Positions 1-15,349 of a stretch of 64,000 nt of DNA are shown here, piece by piece (the first letter of the stretch is position 1; every line of letters begins with the position of its first letter). Source of the DNA: Glomus cerebriforme (Eukaryota; Glomeromycota; Glomeromycetes; Glomerales; Glomeraceae); the NCBI GenBank assembly GCA_003550305.1, contig QKYT01000048.1, positions 274,547 to 338,546 on the forward strand. The letters run 5' to 3'. The position numbers and the translations under genes are program-made. A model generated the notes under the pieces. It had not been told where the DNA came from. It was given only the letters and a program-made list of their open reading frames with translations, and did not search any database.

Positions 1-206
1 AACATAAAAGTATCTTAATGAAATAAAACAAACTTTAATTTTTATACAATGTATATTATTGGTTCCAAAAAGCTTACACAAAAAATCTGAAAAAGGTTTG
101 GTACATATTGCCTTTTTTTTATTAGACTGATATTTTCTTGTATTACTTTAAAATTGATTTTCTATCACGTGATTATCAAATTTATATATACTGTGTACTC
201 TAGCCT
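1..206. other. AT-rich flank, nothing recognised
   Basis: AT-rich sequence to the left of the MULE target-site duplication. I see no gene or repeat structure in it. Confidence 0.5.
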
Positions 207-215
207 TAAATTATA
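207..215. repeat. Left 9-bp target-site duplication of the MULE
   Basis: taaattata, repeated at 3686-3694, just outside the terminal inverted repeats. Confidence 0.6.
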
Positions 216-410
216 GAAAAAAGTAATTTATCAATTGGTTAATGCATCGACTCCCTTCACATGACCAACACGTGACCTGAAAATATACAAATAAAACTTT
301 TATTTAATAATAATTATAAAAATTGCTTAGTTAGTTTAATTAGTAGAATGCTGGATAATAAACTTTTTATTACAGAAATACAAGTTTGAATTCTGCACTG
401 GGCCTTTTAT
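216..410 (+). repeat. Left terminal inverted repeat with tRNA-like segment
   Basis: Inverted partner of 3491-3685. Positions 324-396 resemble a degenerate tRNA gene: a D-arm/box A-like part (ttgcttagttagtttaatta) and a T-arm-like part (caagtttgaattctgc). The stems are partly mismatched, so this is a tRNA-derived sequence and not a functional tRNA gene. Confidence 0.75.
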
Positions 411-1019
411 TTTTTTTTGTATTATTTCAGAGTTTCATTTAGCATATTTAGATAAAATATACTTATATCATGCTAAAATTAGACAAATCAGACATGATCA
501 TATAAAACAGGCAAAACACGTGAAGAAAATATTACACATATTACATGTACGTGATTTTTAGTAATAATCAACGTAAAATTCTACAGTTTTTATGCATTTT
601 ACAAAGGTGTTCTTACGCCCATTTGTTCTCAACTTTTTTTAAAGTTTTTTAATAGCAATATTTACTCCTTCACTTTTCTTCACATGATTAATCTTTTTTC
701 TTGCATTTACCATCCCTTTCTTATATTATTTTCCTCTTTTTGAACTATTTTACCATTATAGTAAATATTTTCTCCTTTTCTGCTTCACTAAAAACATGAA
801 TTCCAATGTTAAAAGTGATTTTGCAAGGCTTTATACAGGAAAGGTATTTGCAAGCTAAACGTTATGTAATCAATTTATTAGTAATTGGGTAAAAGTAAAG
901 GTTTTAGTATGATAAAAGATAAAGTTATTAAGGAGGGAAATGATATTAGATGAAGGTTATATATATGCAAACATGGAAGAAGCTATACATCAAAATCTAC
1001 AAAAGAAACTAGCACCAAA

Positions 1020-3293
1020 AAGATGTCATATCCATGGCATGTTAATGCCTCTTGTCCCAAGGTGAATAATCCAGATTCTACAATATTTATTAATAAAATT
1101 GTAGATGAGTATAATCACAATCTGAATATCGAAGCCATAGCATTTAGAGAAGAAAAAAAGTTTAGTAATGAAATAATAGAAGATATCTAATTTTTGATAT
1201 AATATTGTAAAATGGGGGCTATAGCACAAAGGAAGTACTTGGAGAGAAAGTACCCTACCATACTTTTTACAGTAAAGACATATATGCAGTAATAAAAAGA
1301 TTTAGACCTATGGCAAAATCTCTTCTAAACGATATTGCAAAAATGTCCAATTGGCTCAATAGATAAAAAGAAAGCAATCCTAAATTATAGATGCTACCCA
1401 AATTCCAAATCAATTTGGACATATAGTAAAATCCCAAATTATTTTGACACTTTACTCAATAAATTATATATAAACTAAATGAATTTATACATCCCAAATT
1501 ATATTTATAACATGCCAAAATAATTTGGATAACATTTATATTCTAGATGGATCATATCAAGAGGATGGGATGATGATAATACCTTAACTTACTTAATATG
1601 AATGATGTCGGAGCAGGTAGAATATTGGATTCAATTTAGTGATTGTGTTATTAATGATATTACGTATAAAATGAATTGATATGAAATGGCATTGTCTCTT
1701 TTTGTAGAATTTGATCACAACATGCAAAATATACTTTTTGCACAGGATTTACTTATAGATAAAAGTAAAGAGTTTCATTCTTGGTTATTTAGGCAGATTA
1801 TTAAAGCTACTAGCATTCATTCAACTGTAATTATAATAGATTCAGACCCAGCTGTTGATGCAACGGTTAAGAAAGTATTTACAAACATATACCTGATTCA
1901 CTGCATTTTTTACATAACACAAAATCTTTACAAAAATCTCCAGAAGTCTCTTGGAGATCAATATCAGAATTTTCTTTAGGACTTTTATTTGTATAGGAAT
2001 AGTCTTGTCTAAATAACATTTCATGATTAGTTTGCGAAATTAATTGAAGACTACTCACAAAGCCAATCTTACCTAGAGGAACTATACTCTTCTAAAGAGT
2101 ATTGGACGCATTCATATGTAAGCTTCAATTCACTAACAGGATAATTGCATCTTCACGTATTGAATCAGTAAACACATACATCAAGAGGATGTTATTCAAT
2201 TCTAATGTTTCATTATGTAAACTAATGACAGAAATTCACAAGTTACTTAATGAATATGACAAGAACAACAGATATCAATAATGGAGACTTGCAATTTCAT
2301 CCATTAAGAACCTAGAAAAATCTAACTTTCTGTTTACTGAAATGGATAAATACTGTGAAAAGTTTCTAACGCTGGCAATTTTGAAGTTATAATGAGAAGA
2401 AATTGGTTAACCAACAGGATATTACCATAACTAATGATGATTTCTGTAAAGAAGAATATGTCAAAAGCTCACAAGCTACCATAGACTAGTTAATAAAAGT
2501 TAATGAATGTGATAATTAATATTAAGGAAATATGGGCATTGAGGTTGGAAATTTGTCAAAAATAAAGCATTATGTGGTTCTTTTGAAAAATAATATGCAT
2601 ATATGCTCTTGTCTTATGGCCGTTCAGAAAATAATAATCTGCAGATATTACTTTCAGGTAATGCGCACATATGCTCTTATTTCATAACTGGCCATTCAGA
2701 AGGAATAATCTTAACATTACTTTCAGATTATACTAAATACTTGTAAGGCCAAATTTCATATTCAGCTCATTTTGTTCAGATAGTATCAAGAGTGTAAGAA
2801 CATATTACACAAATAATTTATTATTGCTGATAAGTTTTGTAATAGCATATCTATAAATGTGATACAAGAAATTGGTGTGGGTTATTTATATGTCATTGAT
2901 AAAGAAAAGAAAGATTTTCTCAACTGGCACATGAATTTTCTTGATGAAAAGTTGATGTATAGTACCCTTTATGGTACATATAAAAGAGCTTTACAAAAAG
3001 CTTTACAGTTAAAGTCAAAATTATTATGTTTAATTGGAATTCTGAAAAATTTTGCAAATAATGATAGTGAATCTGAATCTGAAAGTGAAGAATCAGACGA
3101 GGTTTATAAAAGTGATAAAGATAATGCAAATGTATTTCAGCTGCAAAATCCAAAAATAAAGCATGATAAAGGAAGACTGGTAGGTACATATAAAGTATCA
3201 GATGAAAAGAATCAGAGTGAAAAAATAAAATAACAAAAACGTTGCAAGAAATGTGGTAATTTAGGACATTATCAAAAAAATTGCAATGCTTAA
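1020..3293 (+). pseudogene. MULE transposase relic (FAR1-like, MULE, SWIM, CCHC)
   Basis: Broken coding sequence of a Mutator-type transposase, recognisable in pieces. At about 1026-1190 is a FAR1-like DNA-binding segment (WHVNASCPKVNN, then DEYNHNL). At 1686-1979 is a MULE core fragment (LFAQDLL, DSDPAVDATV, CIFYITQNL; the usual CxxxH is now CIFYI). At about 2590-2655 is a SWIM zinc-finger relic (CSC...CRYY, where CxH is expected). At 2859-3233 an acidic stretch is followed, after one in-frame TAA (3231-3233), by a perfect CCHC knuckle, CKKCGNLGHYQKNC, ending at 3293. Multiple stops and frame changes make it a pseudogene. The domain order fits fungal and plant MULE proteins. The exact start is unclear. 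Confidence 0.8.
2587..2730 (+). repeat. Tandem duplication of the SWIM-encoding segment
   Basis: About 72 bp at 2587-2658 (gcatatatgctcttg...ttactttcag) is followed at once by a diverged copy at 2659-2730 (gcacatatgctcttat...ttactttcag). The second copy has drifted further. It is part of the dead transposase. Confidence 0.6.
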
Positions 3294-3490
3294 TCCTTTA
3301 ATGAATAAAGTTTGCCTTCTTTATTGCTAATCATTCTTAAATGTGCATTTGCGCATGCAAATTTTATTGTTAAATCATTTGTAAATATGCATCAGCGTGT
3401 GCAAATTATTTAGTTATGTAAGATTTTTTTGTAACATGTGGTTTTCATAATTTAGTTATCAAATGAAATTCTGAAATAATGCAAAAAAAA

Positions 3491-3685
3491 ATAAAAGATC
3501 TAGTGCAGGATTTGAACTTGCATTTCTATGATAAAAAGTATATTATCCAGCATTTTACCAATTGAATTAACTGAGCAATTTTTATAATTATTATTAAATA
3601 AAGGTTTTATTTGTATATTTTTAGGTTACGTATTAGTTACGTAAAGGGGATCAATACATCAACCGATCGATAAATTATAAAATCC
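3491..3685 (-). repeat. Right terminal inverted repeat with tRNA-like segment
   Basis: Read on the minus strand, this end carries a box A-like stretch (ttgctcagttaattcaattgg split by an extra-long D loop, about 3557-3578). It also carries a nearly perfect T-arm at 3505-3521: stem gcaag, loop ttcaaat, stem cctgc, with four of five pairs. The acceptor stem does not pair, so a working tRNA is unlikely. The T-loop is better kept here than in the left copy. Confidence 0.75.
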
Positions 3686-3694
3686 TAAATTATA
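3686..3694. repeat. Right 9-bp target-site duplication of the MULE
   Basis: taaattata, matching 207-215. The same 9-mer also occurs at 3671-3679 inside the TIR, which lowers certainty. Confidence 0.6.
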
Positions 3695-3695
3695 A

Positions 3696-4017
3696 TACCA
3701 TATAGTTCCGAAATTAAGCACACTTTTTTTGTTATAAGGATGCTTAATTTCGGGGTATAATTTTTTTAAAAAAATCATATTTATATTAATTTTGTATTTA
3801 GGATATCTTGTGATTCAGTGATTAGAAATTAATGTAATTTAGCTCATTGGATTCGTCTCAATGAGAGNAATCNAATGGTAGTTATTTCATATCTCTAGGA
3901 TAAATATTGGCCGAGATATCATAAATTTATTATCAAAAGAGTGCTTATTTTTGGGTTATTTCTTATATGTAGAGATGCTTATTTTCGGGTAATGCTTAAT
4001 TTCGGAACTATACGGTA
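3696..4017. mobile_element. 322-bp MITE with TACCATATAG termini
   Basis: The left end, taccatatagttccgaaatt, is the inverted match of the right end, aatttcggaactatacggta, within about 26 bp. The ends are TA, as expected of Tc1/mariner-type MITEs. It sits directly beside the right MULE duplication. Inside, the motif TGCTTAWTTTCGGG occurs several times (near 3740, 3975 and 3993, with a weaker copy near 3940), and 3709-3752 forms a short hairpin. Two ambiguous bases (n) are at 3868 and 3873. No coding capacity. Confidence 0.7.
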
Positions 4018-5345
4018 TATTTTTTAAAAAAAAATTATTTTATATTATAATTTTTTATTAATTTTAGTATTTTTTTTATTTTTTTAATTATAATAATATA
4101 TTTTTTTATTTTTAAAGTATAAATAAATTTGCAAATAACTAAAATTATATTTATAACATAAATTTAAAAACTTTATATTAAAAAAAAAATTGTTATATAT
4201 TTTTATAAAAAATTACTATAGTATAAACTTAACATATATTTAAGAAATACTTTAGAATTAAAATTAATATTAAAGGTATAGCATATATTGATTATTTTAT
4301 ATAATATATATCTATCAGATGACAAATTTTGTTAATTATATAAGATTCTAAAAATCCAGTTTATATATTAACTTAATTTACATATTTTATAAAAATAGAT
4401 TAAATAAGTTTTTTATATTTCATTAAACTTATAACTAGTATAGATTTTTAATTTTTTTATTTAAAAAAATATTTTCAAATAAGTAAAAAAATATTTTTAT
4501 ATTTTTTTACATAGGAGTTTTTTAAACTTTTTATTAAAAGAAAGAGAAAAAGATATTATTTTTACTACTTATAATTAATATTTAAGATTATAAATTATTA
4601 GAATTTTATTAAATGATAAAAATATAAAATAATATAATATAAAAATTATTACACTTGTTTTAAAATTTAATAAAATTTTTTTTATTAAACTCTATTAAAT
4701 AAAAAATTAAAAAATTTACTAATTTCATTATATTTAAATAATTATTTTAATATTTAAAATAGGGTATTGCTAAATCTTATTAGTGGTAATTATTACTACT
4801 TAATTCTAGTCAAATATGATAATTTTGGCTAGAGTTATATTAAGATATTTGAAAAAAAAATTTTTAATTTAAAAAATTTAAATAATAAGGTATATTAAAT
4901 AAATGTATTTTAATATCAATTATATTAAATTTGAAAATATTTAATTAAAAATTTTTACTTAAAGTAAAAAAAAATGTAAAATTTAAAATTTCATATTTTT
5001 TTTAAAAACTATTTAAATAACAGCTCTTCTAATCTTAAAAAACTTTAACTATTCACAAATTTATATATTGTATATTAATAATATTAATATATTAGTCAAA
5101 AATTTAAATATTGGAAAATTTTTTAGTATAAAAATTTGCATATCATAATATTTCTGATTTATTACAAATTTATGTAAATGTACTATTCCATAACTTTTTG
5201 TAATATTTTATAATATTTCATAATTTTACAATATATAATATTTTATAAATTTATGATACATAATGTATAATATTCTATAACTTTTGTAATTAATATTCTG
5301 TAATATTTAGTATTAGATATAATAAATTTTTATTATATATAAATA
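4018..5345. other. Very AT-rich stretch without recognised features
   Basis: Almost pure A/T sequence. No open frame of substance, no clear inverted repeat and no coding bias on either strand. Confidence 0.5.
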
Positions 5346-5349
5346 AGGA

Positions 5350-5595
5350 TGTAAGAAATAGTTATTAGGTATTAATATTACTAGTATTAGGAATATAAGT
5401 AAAAAAGAGATAAAGAAACATAGTTAGTAGTATTAGTATCATTAGTATTAGAATTACAAGTAAAAAAGAGTAAAAGAAATATAATTAGTAGTAAATATTA
5501 GAAGTACAAGTAAAAGAATAAAAGAAATGCAGTTAGTAGTATTAGTATTATTAATATTAAAAGTACAAATAAAAAAAGTTAAAAGAAATGCAGTT
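5350..5595. repeat. Tandem repeat, about four units of 50-62 bp
   Basis: Each unit reads roughly: gttagtagtattagtat, then attagtattag, then a purine-rich part (aagtaaaaaagagtaaaag). Four diverged units follow one another. One, near 5481-5530, lacks about 12 bp. No coding function seen. Confidence 0.65.
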
Positions 5596-5599
5596 AGAA

Positions 5600-6375
5600 T
5601 TTATATAATTAGCATTAACAAATAAATATTTCTGTATATACCTATTAAATTACACAAACAAAGTAGATAAACAAAAAGTAAAGCTAAATTATAAAATAAT
5701 TTATAATATATTTAAAATATTAAAAAAGAAAGAGATAAAATAAATTTATATTATTATCTAAACTTCAGAGCAAAGCAAAAAACTATATATATTTACATAA
5801 AATGATAAATGATTAAAATCACATGGCAATTTCTGGTTGTCTAAATGCATTACATATTTGTAATATTTTGATGATTATGATAAAAAAAATAAACATTGTG
5901 ATACATTAAGTATGATAAAATAGTAAACAATGTAATACATTTATTTTTGCAATACATATGATTATACTTCTCCATGAAATAGATTTTTTTGAATTATAAC
6001 TGACATAACAAAATAATATAATTTAATGTAATTCATATATTTTATTAGTAAAAATTATGATCAATATAATTGATTTTAATTTTGCTGAAAAGTATATATA
6101 TAATAGTATAACAAAATATATTATTAGAAAAAAAAAGTATGATTTTAAAAAATTTTTCTTTGAATTTCTTAGCAAAATTCTAACATTAGATTTGTAAAAA
6201 TAAATACTTTTCACATTAAATATATATATTTTTATAATGCACTTCTTATATATATGCAAAATATAATAAAATAAATATTTTTTGAATATAAAATTTTATT
6301 ATGTTTATTTGTATTTATTAGATAGAATTTTTATGCAAAATAAAAGATTTTTAGGTATAGCTTTGTAGCTTTATC
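5600..6375. other. AT-rich spacer
   Basis: No gene or repeat recognised. A small open frame on the minus strand (6023-6259) has only low-complexity I/F/Y/K composition and is not credible. Confidence 0.45.
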
Positions 6376-8260
6376 TCAATTTTCTGGTATTATGAAAATT
6401 AAATGCTCTTTTTCATTTAACCTTTCTTGCAACCTTTTGTATTTTTTAATATGTTAGAGCCTTTTAAAGTTAAATGATTTAAAGAGAATATCCTCAAGAG
6501 TATGTACTCAAAATATTACTACAAATGTAAGACTGGCAGTAAATTCTTTATCTCTGAAATCTATTATAACTTTTTTTTAATGTGAGATTCTGACTTTTAT
6601 ACACTGTAATTACTCATATAAGATGTACAGAAATTTGTAAGTGTAAACAAAAAATTTTAGATTTATCATTCCAAGCACATTAAATTGATATAACTTTTTT
6701 ACCTTCCAAGTTGGTGATGGTAAGACTTTTATAATTATTAAAAGAGATCAGAACTGCTATAGGAAAAGAAAGCAATTTTTAATCTTCTTTAAATAATATG
6801 TCTTGAACAGTTCCTATTGAACTATTAACTAATTCAATTTCTATTTACAGATTTGCTGTTAGCATGATATGCGCTTAGCTTCTTACTAGCAACAACTGTA
6901 CTTTAAGTCCATATGCTGTGTTAGAGTCAGCTTTTTTTGCTTCATTGCTATTTGTATGTTGGTATAGCTTGAATTTTAGCAACAGGTGTATTTAAATATT
7001 AAGCTAATCTATATTTACAACATTAATCTCAGATTATTTTATTAAGATAAACATCATAGTGTAAGAGAATTTTTGACATTCTGCTTTACTATATTTATTT
7101 TTAATTTATATAGTAAAAATTTTTCGGTTATCTATAGTAGATTCTCCATTGCATAGCCTTAAGAAAATGTTTTTAAATTTTTGTTACTCTTTAAAATTTC
7201 CTAATTGATGCTAAATAATATCAAGCTTATAAATCTCTCTAAAATATATATATATTGCAAAACTACTATTAGATAATATATTTTATTTAGTATCAGCATA
7301 TATGAGAAGATCAAGTACAGGTGAAAGCTGGCTAAAGTTACTAAATATAATAACTGACCTGCTACCAAATAGTTTATTATTATGCTTAAAAAAAGCTTAT
7401 CATAACTGTATTCTAATTAAAGCAAGTATCTGGTGATCAACCATATTTTTTTTATCAATTATTATATATTTTACATCTTTTAATTTATTTTGTAATTACT
7501 TCAGCCATTCATCATTTAAATCAAGATGTTTAATATTATTAATTATCAGTATTGATAACTTTGAATATATTGTTATTTCACTGATATTAAAGATTGCAAT
7601 TCCTATTAGTGTAAATATAACTATAGGTGACTTAAATACAGTTCTTACCATTTTTGGAAGTCTACTTTAGATTGTTTTTATTAGGTAGGTCTTTTCATTT
7701 CTTGCAGTTTCTATTACAATTATTCTTAAAGGTTCAACTTGATGTCTTGCAAGTACATCATGATAATGGGATTCTATTTGCATGAAGATTTTCTTTTAAT
7801 TACTATTTAGTATTTGATAATCTACAGTTAAATGTTCTTCTTTAGGATTAATCCTGAAGTTTTCATTTAAAAATACATTAATGTTTTTAAGATTTATATC
7901 AGAATATCATTATTTTGGATCATTAATCCAATCATAATTATAATTTATATCTTGAGATTCTAAATCAGAAGAATAATCAAAATTTGGATTTGGACTTATT
8001 TCTATAAGTAATATCCAATTGTATCAAAGTTCATCTTACACATCATCTTCAATTGGTTTATCTTTCTTCTCATTAATAAAGTTATTTTTTACATTATCTA
8101 TAGGTAGTCCAAGTAAGTTATTTGAATCAGCATTGATTTTCTCAAGATGGTAATCATATAAAGCTGATTATTCAAGAGTATTATTTTCTGTTAACTCTTA
8201 AAGACTTCGGTGGTGAACATGAAGAAAAATTTTCATATAACAGAACTTTTTCCATTGAGA
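6376..8260 (-). pseudogene. PIF1-like helicase relic (Helitron-derived)
   Basis: Reading the minus strand across several frames recovers the order of a PIF1-family DNA helicase as found in fungal Helitrons. Near 7830-7670 is QIESHYHDVLARHQ with PLRIIVIETARNEKTYLIK, a ruined Walker A (family GTAGTGKS). Near 7640-7560 is SPIVIFTLIGIAIFNI. Near 7480-7430 is KYIIIDKKNMV (family IIIDEKSMV, Walker B). Near 6870-6700 is IMLTANLWIEIELVNSSIG and FNNYKSLTITNLEGKK. The C-terminus is KRLQERLNEKEHL...IPEN and a stop at 6376-6378. Many stops and frameshifts mean no product is expected. I did not find the Rep/HUH part or Helitron termini; weak similarity may extend to about 8700. Confidence 0.75.
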
Positions 8261-10070
8261 ACCTTCATACTGTAGTAATAGATATAAGAAAATTTATACA
8301 ATATTTTCCTTTTAACACTTTTTCAGGATCCAAACAATACTGAAATAGGTAACAAAAAAAACGCATAGAATAAGCCAAAATAATCATATAAATCTTTCCT
8401 TTTTTAGATAATTTTCAATAATGTTGGCCAGAATATTATTATTACCTTTTTTAGTAACTCATTGACATTATTGTAATTCTGGCTCTGAAAAAATGCATAG
8501 AGCTAATAGTAAATTTTTTCCAATTTCTTGTTACCTATTTATATATTTCTCGGAGTCCTACTTTTTCCATTGATTTTTGATTAATTTATATATCAGGTGA
8601 AGCTGAAATATCATGAATTTTTTGAGCTCGGTAGTTAATCCCAATATATTTTCAAAGGTAATTTTTCTGTTTATCCTAATTCACCATCTGTAAAAAATTC
8701 TTCATTTTCTCTAGTATTACAAATTTACTTTGGTACTTTCTTGTTAAGATTCAAGAAAATAAATTAATGACTTAAATAGTAAAAAGAAATTCTAAAAGGA
8801 ATATAACAGATTTCTTAAGTAAAGATGTTCTATCCAGCAATATTATATAGAAGCAACTTTTGGACTGGGTAAGTAACAAATCTTTTGGTTGACTTTCACA
8901 AAGAATTTGATCCAATATATCTAAAAAGACTGCCAATTGTAATTTTGCTTTACTTGCATACTTTAAAATATATTATAATGTGGTATGTATGCTTAAAATT
9001 AACTTTAAATTCATGTAATCATGTTAATTTGTCAACTCTGTTGTTAAAGTTGACTATGTGGATTGATATATAGATCATTTCTTACAGTTACAAGTTCTGG
9101 TTATCCATGATTATTATTTCACATAAATATTTGTTTATTAATTTTTTTAGAGTATCCAAACCTGCAGAATTATTTTTCTTCTTAGTTGATATAAAAATAA
9201 TACATAGGACTACATCACGTATATTTTTGTAATTTGTTAATCAAGTCAATATAGTCCTGTTAGTTATTATGTAATTCAATTTTTTTTTTAATATGGATGC
9301 TATTTAGAAATAGGTATATCAAATCCTGAATTTATCGTTGTAACTAAATTATTAAGGTATTGTACAACTTCATTCATTTTGTTTTCATTTTCCTTCATAT
9401 ATATGTTTCTACTTTATTGAAGGCATATTTTTATTTTTTTAATTATATATATATAAACGCTTCTGCGATACTACCATTCAAACTTATATCACCAATTCTC
9501 AAAATTCTATTTTATCTTAAAAAAATTTCAAATTGCTTATCAAAAAACTAAATCATATTAAATGTAAGGATTATTAATAATATTTTGTTAATAGTTGTTG
9601 GCTGAAGCTTCAGAATTTTCATTAGATAATATAAGTTAGTGAAGCTCTGGTTAATGTAAATCAGTAATGCTAAATGTTAAGAAGATCAGACCTTATGATC
9701 TCATTTGTTTGATCATATTAGACAGTTCATAACATCACAAATTTCAAAACTGTCTAGATCCATTCTTCACTATATCACATAATTTTATCAGCAAAATGAT
9801 TTTTACCTGAAGTAATTCTTTTTTATATGTCTGTAATAGTGATCTGAATATCAGTTAATTTCTTCTAATATAAATTTTTTCTTCTTGCAATGCTTACCAT
9901 CTTATTTGTGAATTTAATGTAAAATATCTTTATCAAGCATGACGCATAAATCTCCTATCTTTATATAGCAAAAGTAGATATCTAAAGTATACTTTTCAGT
10001 AAAATTAAAAAGCCATTGTCAAAATATTTTATCATAGGTAAAATCAATTATGACGGGCATAATTTTTACT
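8261..10070. other. Decayed AT-rich sequence, possible Helitron remnants
   Basis: No intact gene. Short coding-like fragments occur on the minus strand upstream of the helicase relic, but I cannot assign them. Small open frames at 8885-9073 and 9360-9551 on the plus strand look like chance. Confidence 0.35.
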
Positions 10071-10132
10071 AATAAAACATACATCAGGAAGTTTTGAACA
10101 GGCGTATAAAGTGTAAACATACGCCATGTGTT

Positions 10133-10222
10133 GCTCAACACCAAAAAAGTGTTGTGCAATGAACCCTTTGTCTACTAACGTGATTAAAAATGCATTGTAC
10201 AACACTTTTTTAGGTGTATAGC
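10133..10222. repeat. Imperfect hairpin (30-bp inverted repeat)
   Basis: gctcaacaccaaaaaagtg at 10133 pairs with cacttttttaggtgtatagc ending at 10222, arms about 30 nt, spacer about 30 nt. Possibly part of a small MITE spanning about 10090-10340. Confidence 0.5.
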
Positions 10223-10273
10223 AATATACAGTAAAACAACAACAGTTTAAAAATGCGTATAACAACACTAGAT

Positions 10274-10338
10274 TAGTTGAAAAACGTGTATAATTAGTTG
10301 AAAAACACATATAAAAATGTTAAAAAACGCGTATAAAC
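10274..10338. repeat. Three tandem copies of a 22-bp unit
   Basis: gttgaaaaacgtgtataatta, gttgaaaaacacatataaaa and gttaaaaaacgcgtataaac follow one another. The word acgcgtata or a variant also occurs upstream. Confidence 0.5.
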
Positions 10339-10539
10339 AATACAAATTTTAGCATATATTAACTACATTTAATAAATAAAAGCATTGTTAATTAATTTTA
10401 TTATGTTTAAACTATCTATATTCATTTATTAAAAATGTATTAAATTACAAATTCTTCCTAGATACTAACTATGCGTACTAACTATGCTATACTAACTAAC
10501 TATTCAATTCTAATATCCAAATCCGGAACCTATAAAAAA

Positions 10540-10790
10540 GTAACTAAGTTTTGCAGCTAAGTTGCAAAACATACGTTTCTGATTACCAAAACCCAAATTT
10601 CAAGGAACAAATCGAATCTACAAAAAAAAGAAAAATGTTCAGTTAGAATGTTTCTATACAAATAAAAAAATGAAAAATGAAGTTTGTAATGAAATGAATG
10701 TTACGAAACTTACATTTTCATTTCTGTTTCCAGAGCCGAATCTACAAAAGAAAAGAAGAAACATTCAGTTAGAACATTTCTATAATGCAT
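10540..10790 (-). repeat. Repeat modules resembling mini-exons with splice sites
   Basis: On the minus strand two related modules follow each other. Each has a pyrimidine tract ending in tag (ttcttttgtag), a short GC-richer core (attcggctctggaaacag...; attcgatttgttccttg...) and then gtaagt or gtatgt. A third piece, tttatag then ggttccggatttgg, ends in a stop codon (GSGFGY). The same sequence family is at the right edge of the window (63,820-64,000). It may be a transcribed Gly-rich mini-exon family or just a dispersed repeat. Confidence 0.45.
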
Positions 10791-11440
10791 AATATTTTTA
10801 TAATAATAATAATAAATTATAATGCGAATATAATCTACATTTAAAATTACTTTAAAATTTAATTTAATTCTTAAATAATTTATTATAAATATATAACGGA
10901 TAATTCATTATATAATACACCAAATATTCGTTATATTATATCAAATAATTTGTTAATATTAATGAATTTTTTATAGTGAAGGCCTGATTGGCCAAACTAC
11001 TAACTTCGTTATATCGAGAGCTGATTGTATAATACAGTAATATATATGTAATTACTATTTATATTACTATTATTGGCTATATTTAATTTACTAAAAAAAG
11101 TATTCTAGATTTAAAATAGTTTTTATTTCCTAGTTTATTATATAATTTGAAATATAATTTATATAATTTATTTTAAATATTAGGTTTATATATGAAACTA
11201 AAATTAAAATAGTTAAAATAATTAAAATAGCTAAAATAACCAAAATAATTTTGATTTAGATTTTTTTTAAAAATCAAAATAATCAAAATTATATGAATTT
11301 TATAATTAATGAATAATATGAAACTTCAAAAAAATCACAATTAATAATTAGATTTTAATAAAAATACTAATATTTATTAGGAGAATCTATAGTTTTAATA
11401 TTAATAAAGATATTGTAATTTAAAGTTTTATATTATTTAT

Positions 11441-11642
11441 TTGTCCGAAGCGTAGCTGAGGACATCTTCGGTTAGACTCATTGTGATGCAATGTCCGTCT
11501 GTCCGCACGCGTGATCAACCAATAATATGCATTGTTGTGATTTCACGTGTTTACAATAACATTTTGAATTCTATTTTTAGTTTTTTAAATTTACCCCTTT
11601 TTTTGAGTTTTGTGATACATCTTAATTTAATGCTTCGGACAA
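11441..11642. mobile_element. 202-bp MITE-like element with TTGTCCGAAGC ends
   Basis: ttgtccgaagc at 11441 is mirrored by gcttcggacaa ending at 11642. Between them lies an unusually GC-rich part for this region (gtccgtctgtccgcacgcg). An open frame at 11483-11692 runs through the end of the element and is not credible as a gene. Confidence 0.6.
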
Positions 11643-11649
11643 TCCAACG

Positions 11650-15349
<3,700 letters not shown>

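Larger units (their letters stand above)
216..3685 (+). mobile_element. Decayed MULE (Mutator-like) DNA transposon, about 3.47 kb
   Basis: The two ends, 216-410 and 3491-3685, are inverted copies of the same 195-bp sequence, with many substitutions but the same length. The element is flanked by the 9-bp direct repeat taaattata at 207-215 and 3686-3694, the duplication length expected for Mutator-like elements. The flank is very AT-rich, so a chance match is possible. Inside is a broken transposase (1020-3293). A smaller inverted-repeat insertion at about 1430-1535 (copies of aaattattttg) appears nested in the coding part. Stops, frameshifts and lost zinc ligands show that it can no longer move by itself. 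Confidence 0.85.

Noticed and set aside
324..403. Possible functional tRNA gene in the left MULE end
   Set aside because: Acceptor stem and anticodon arm do not pair, and the T-arm is mismatched; kept only as tRNA-like sequence.
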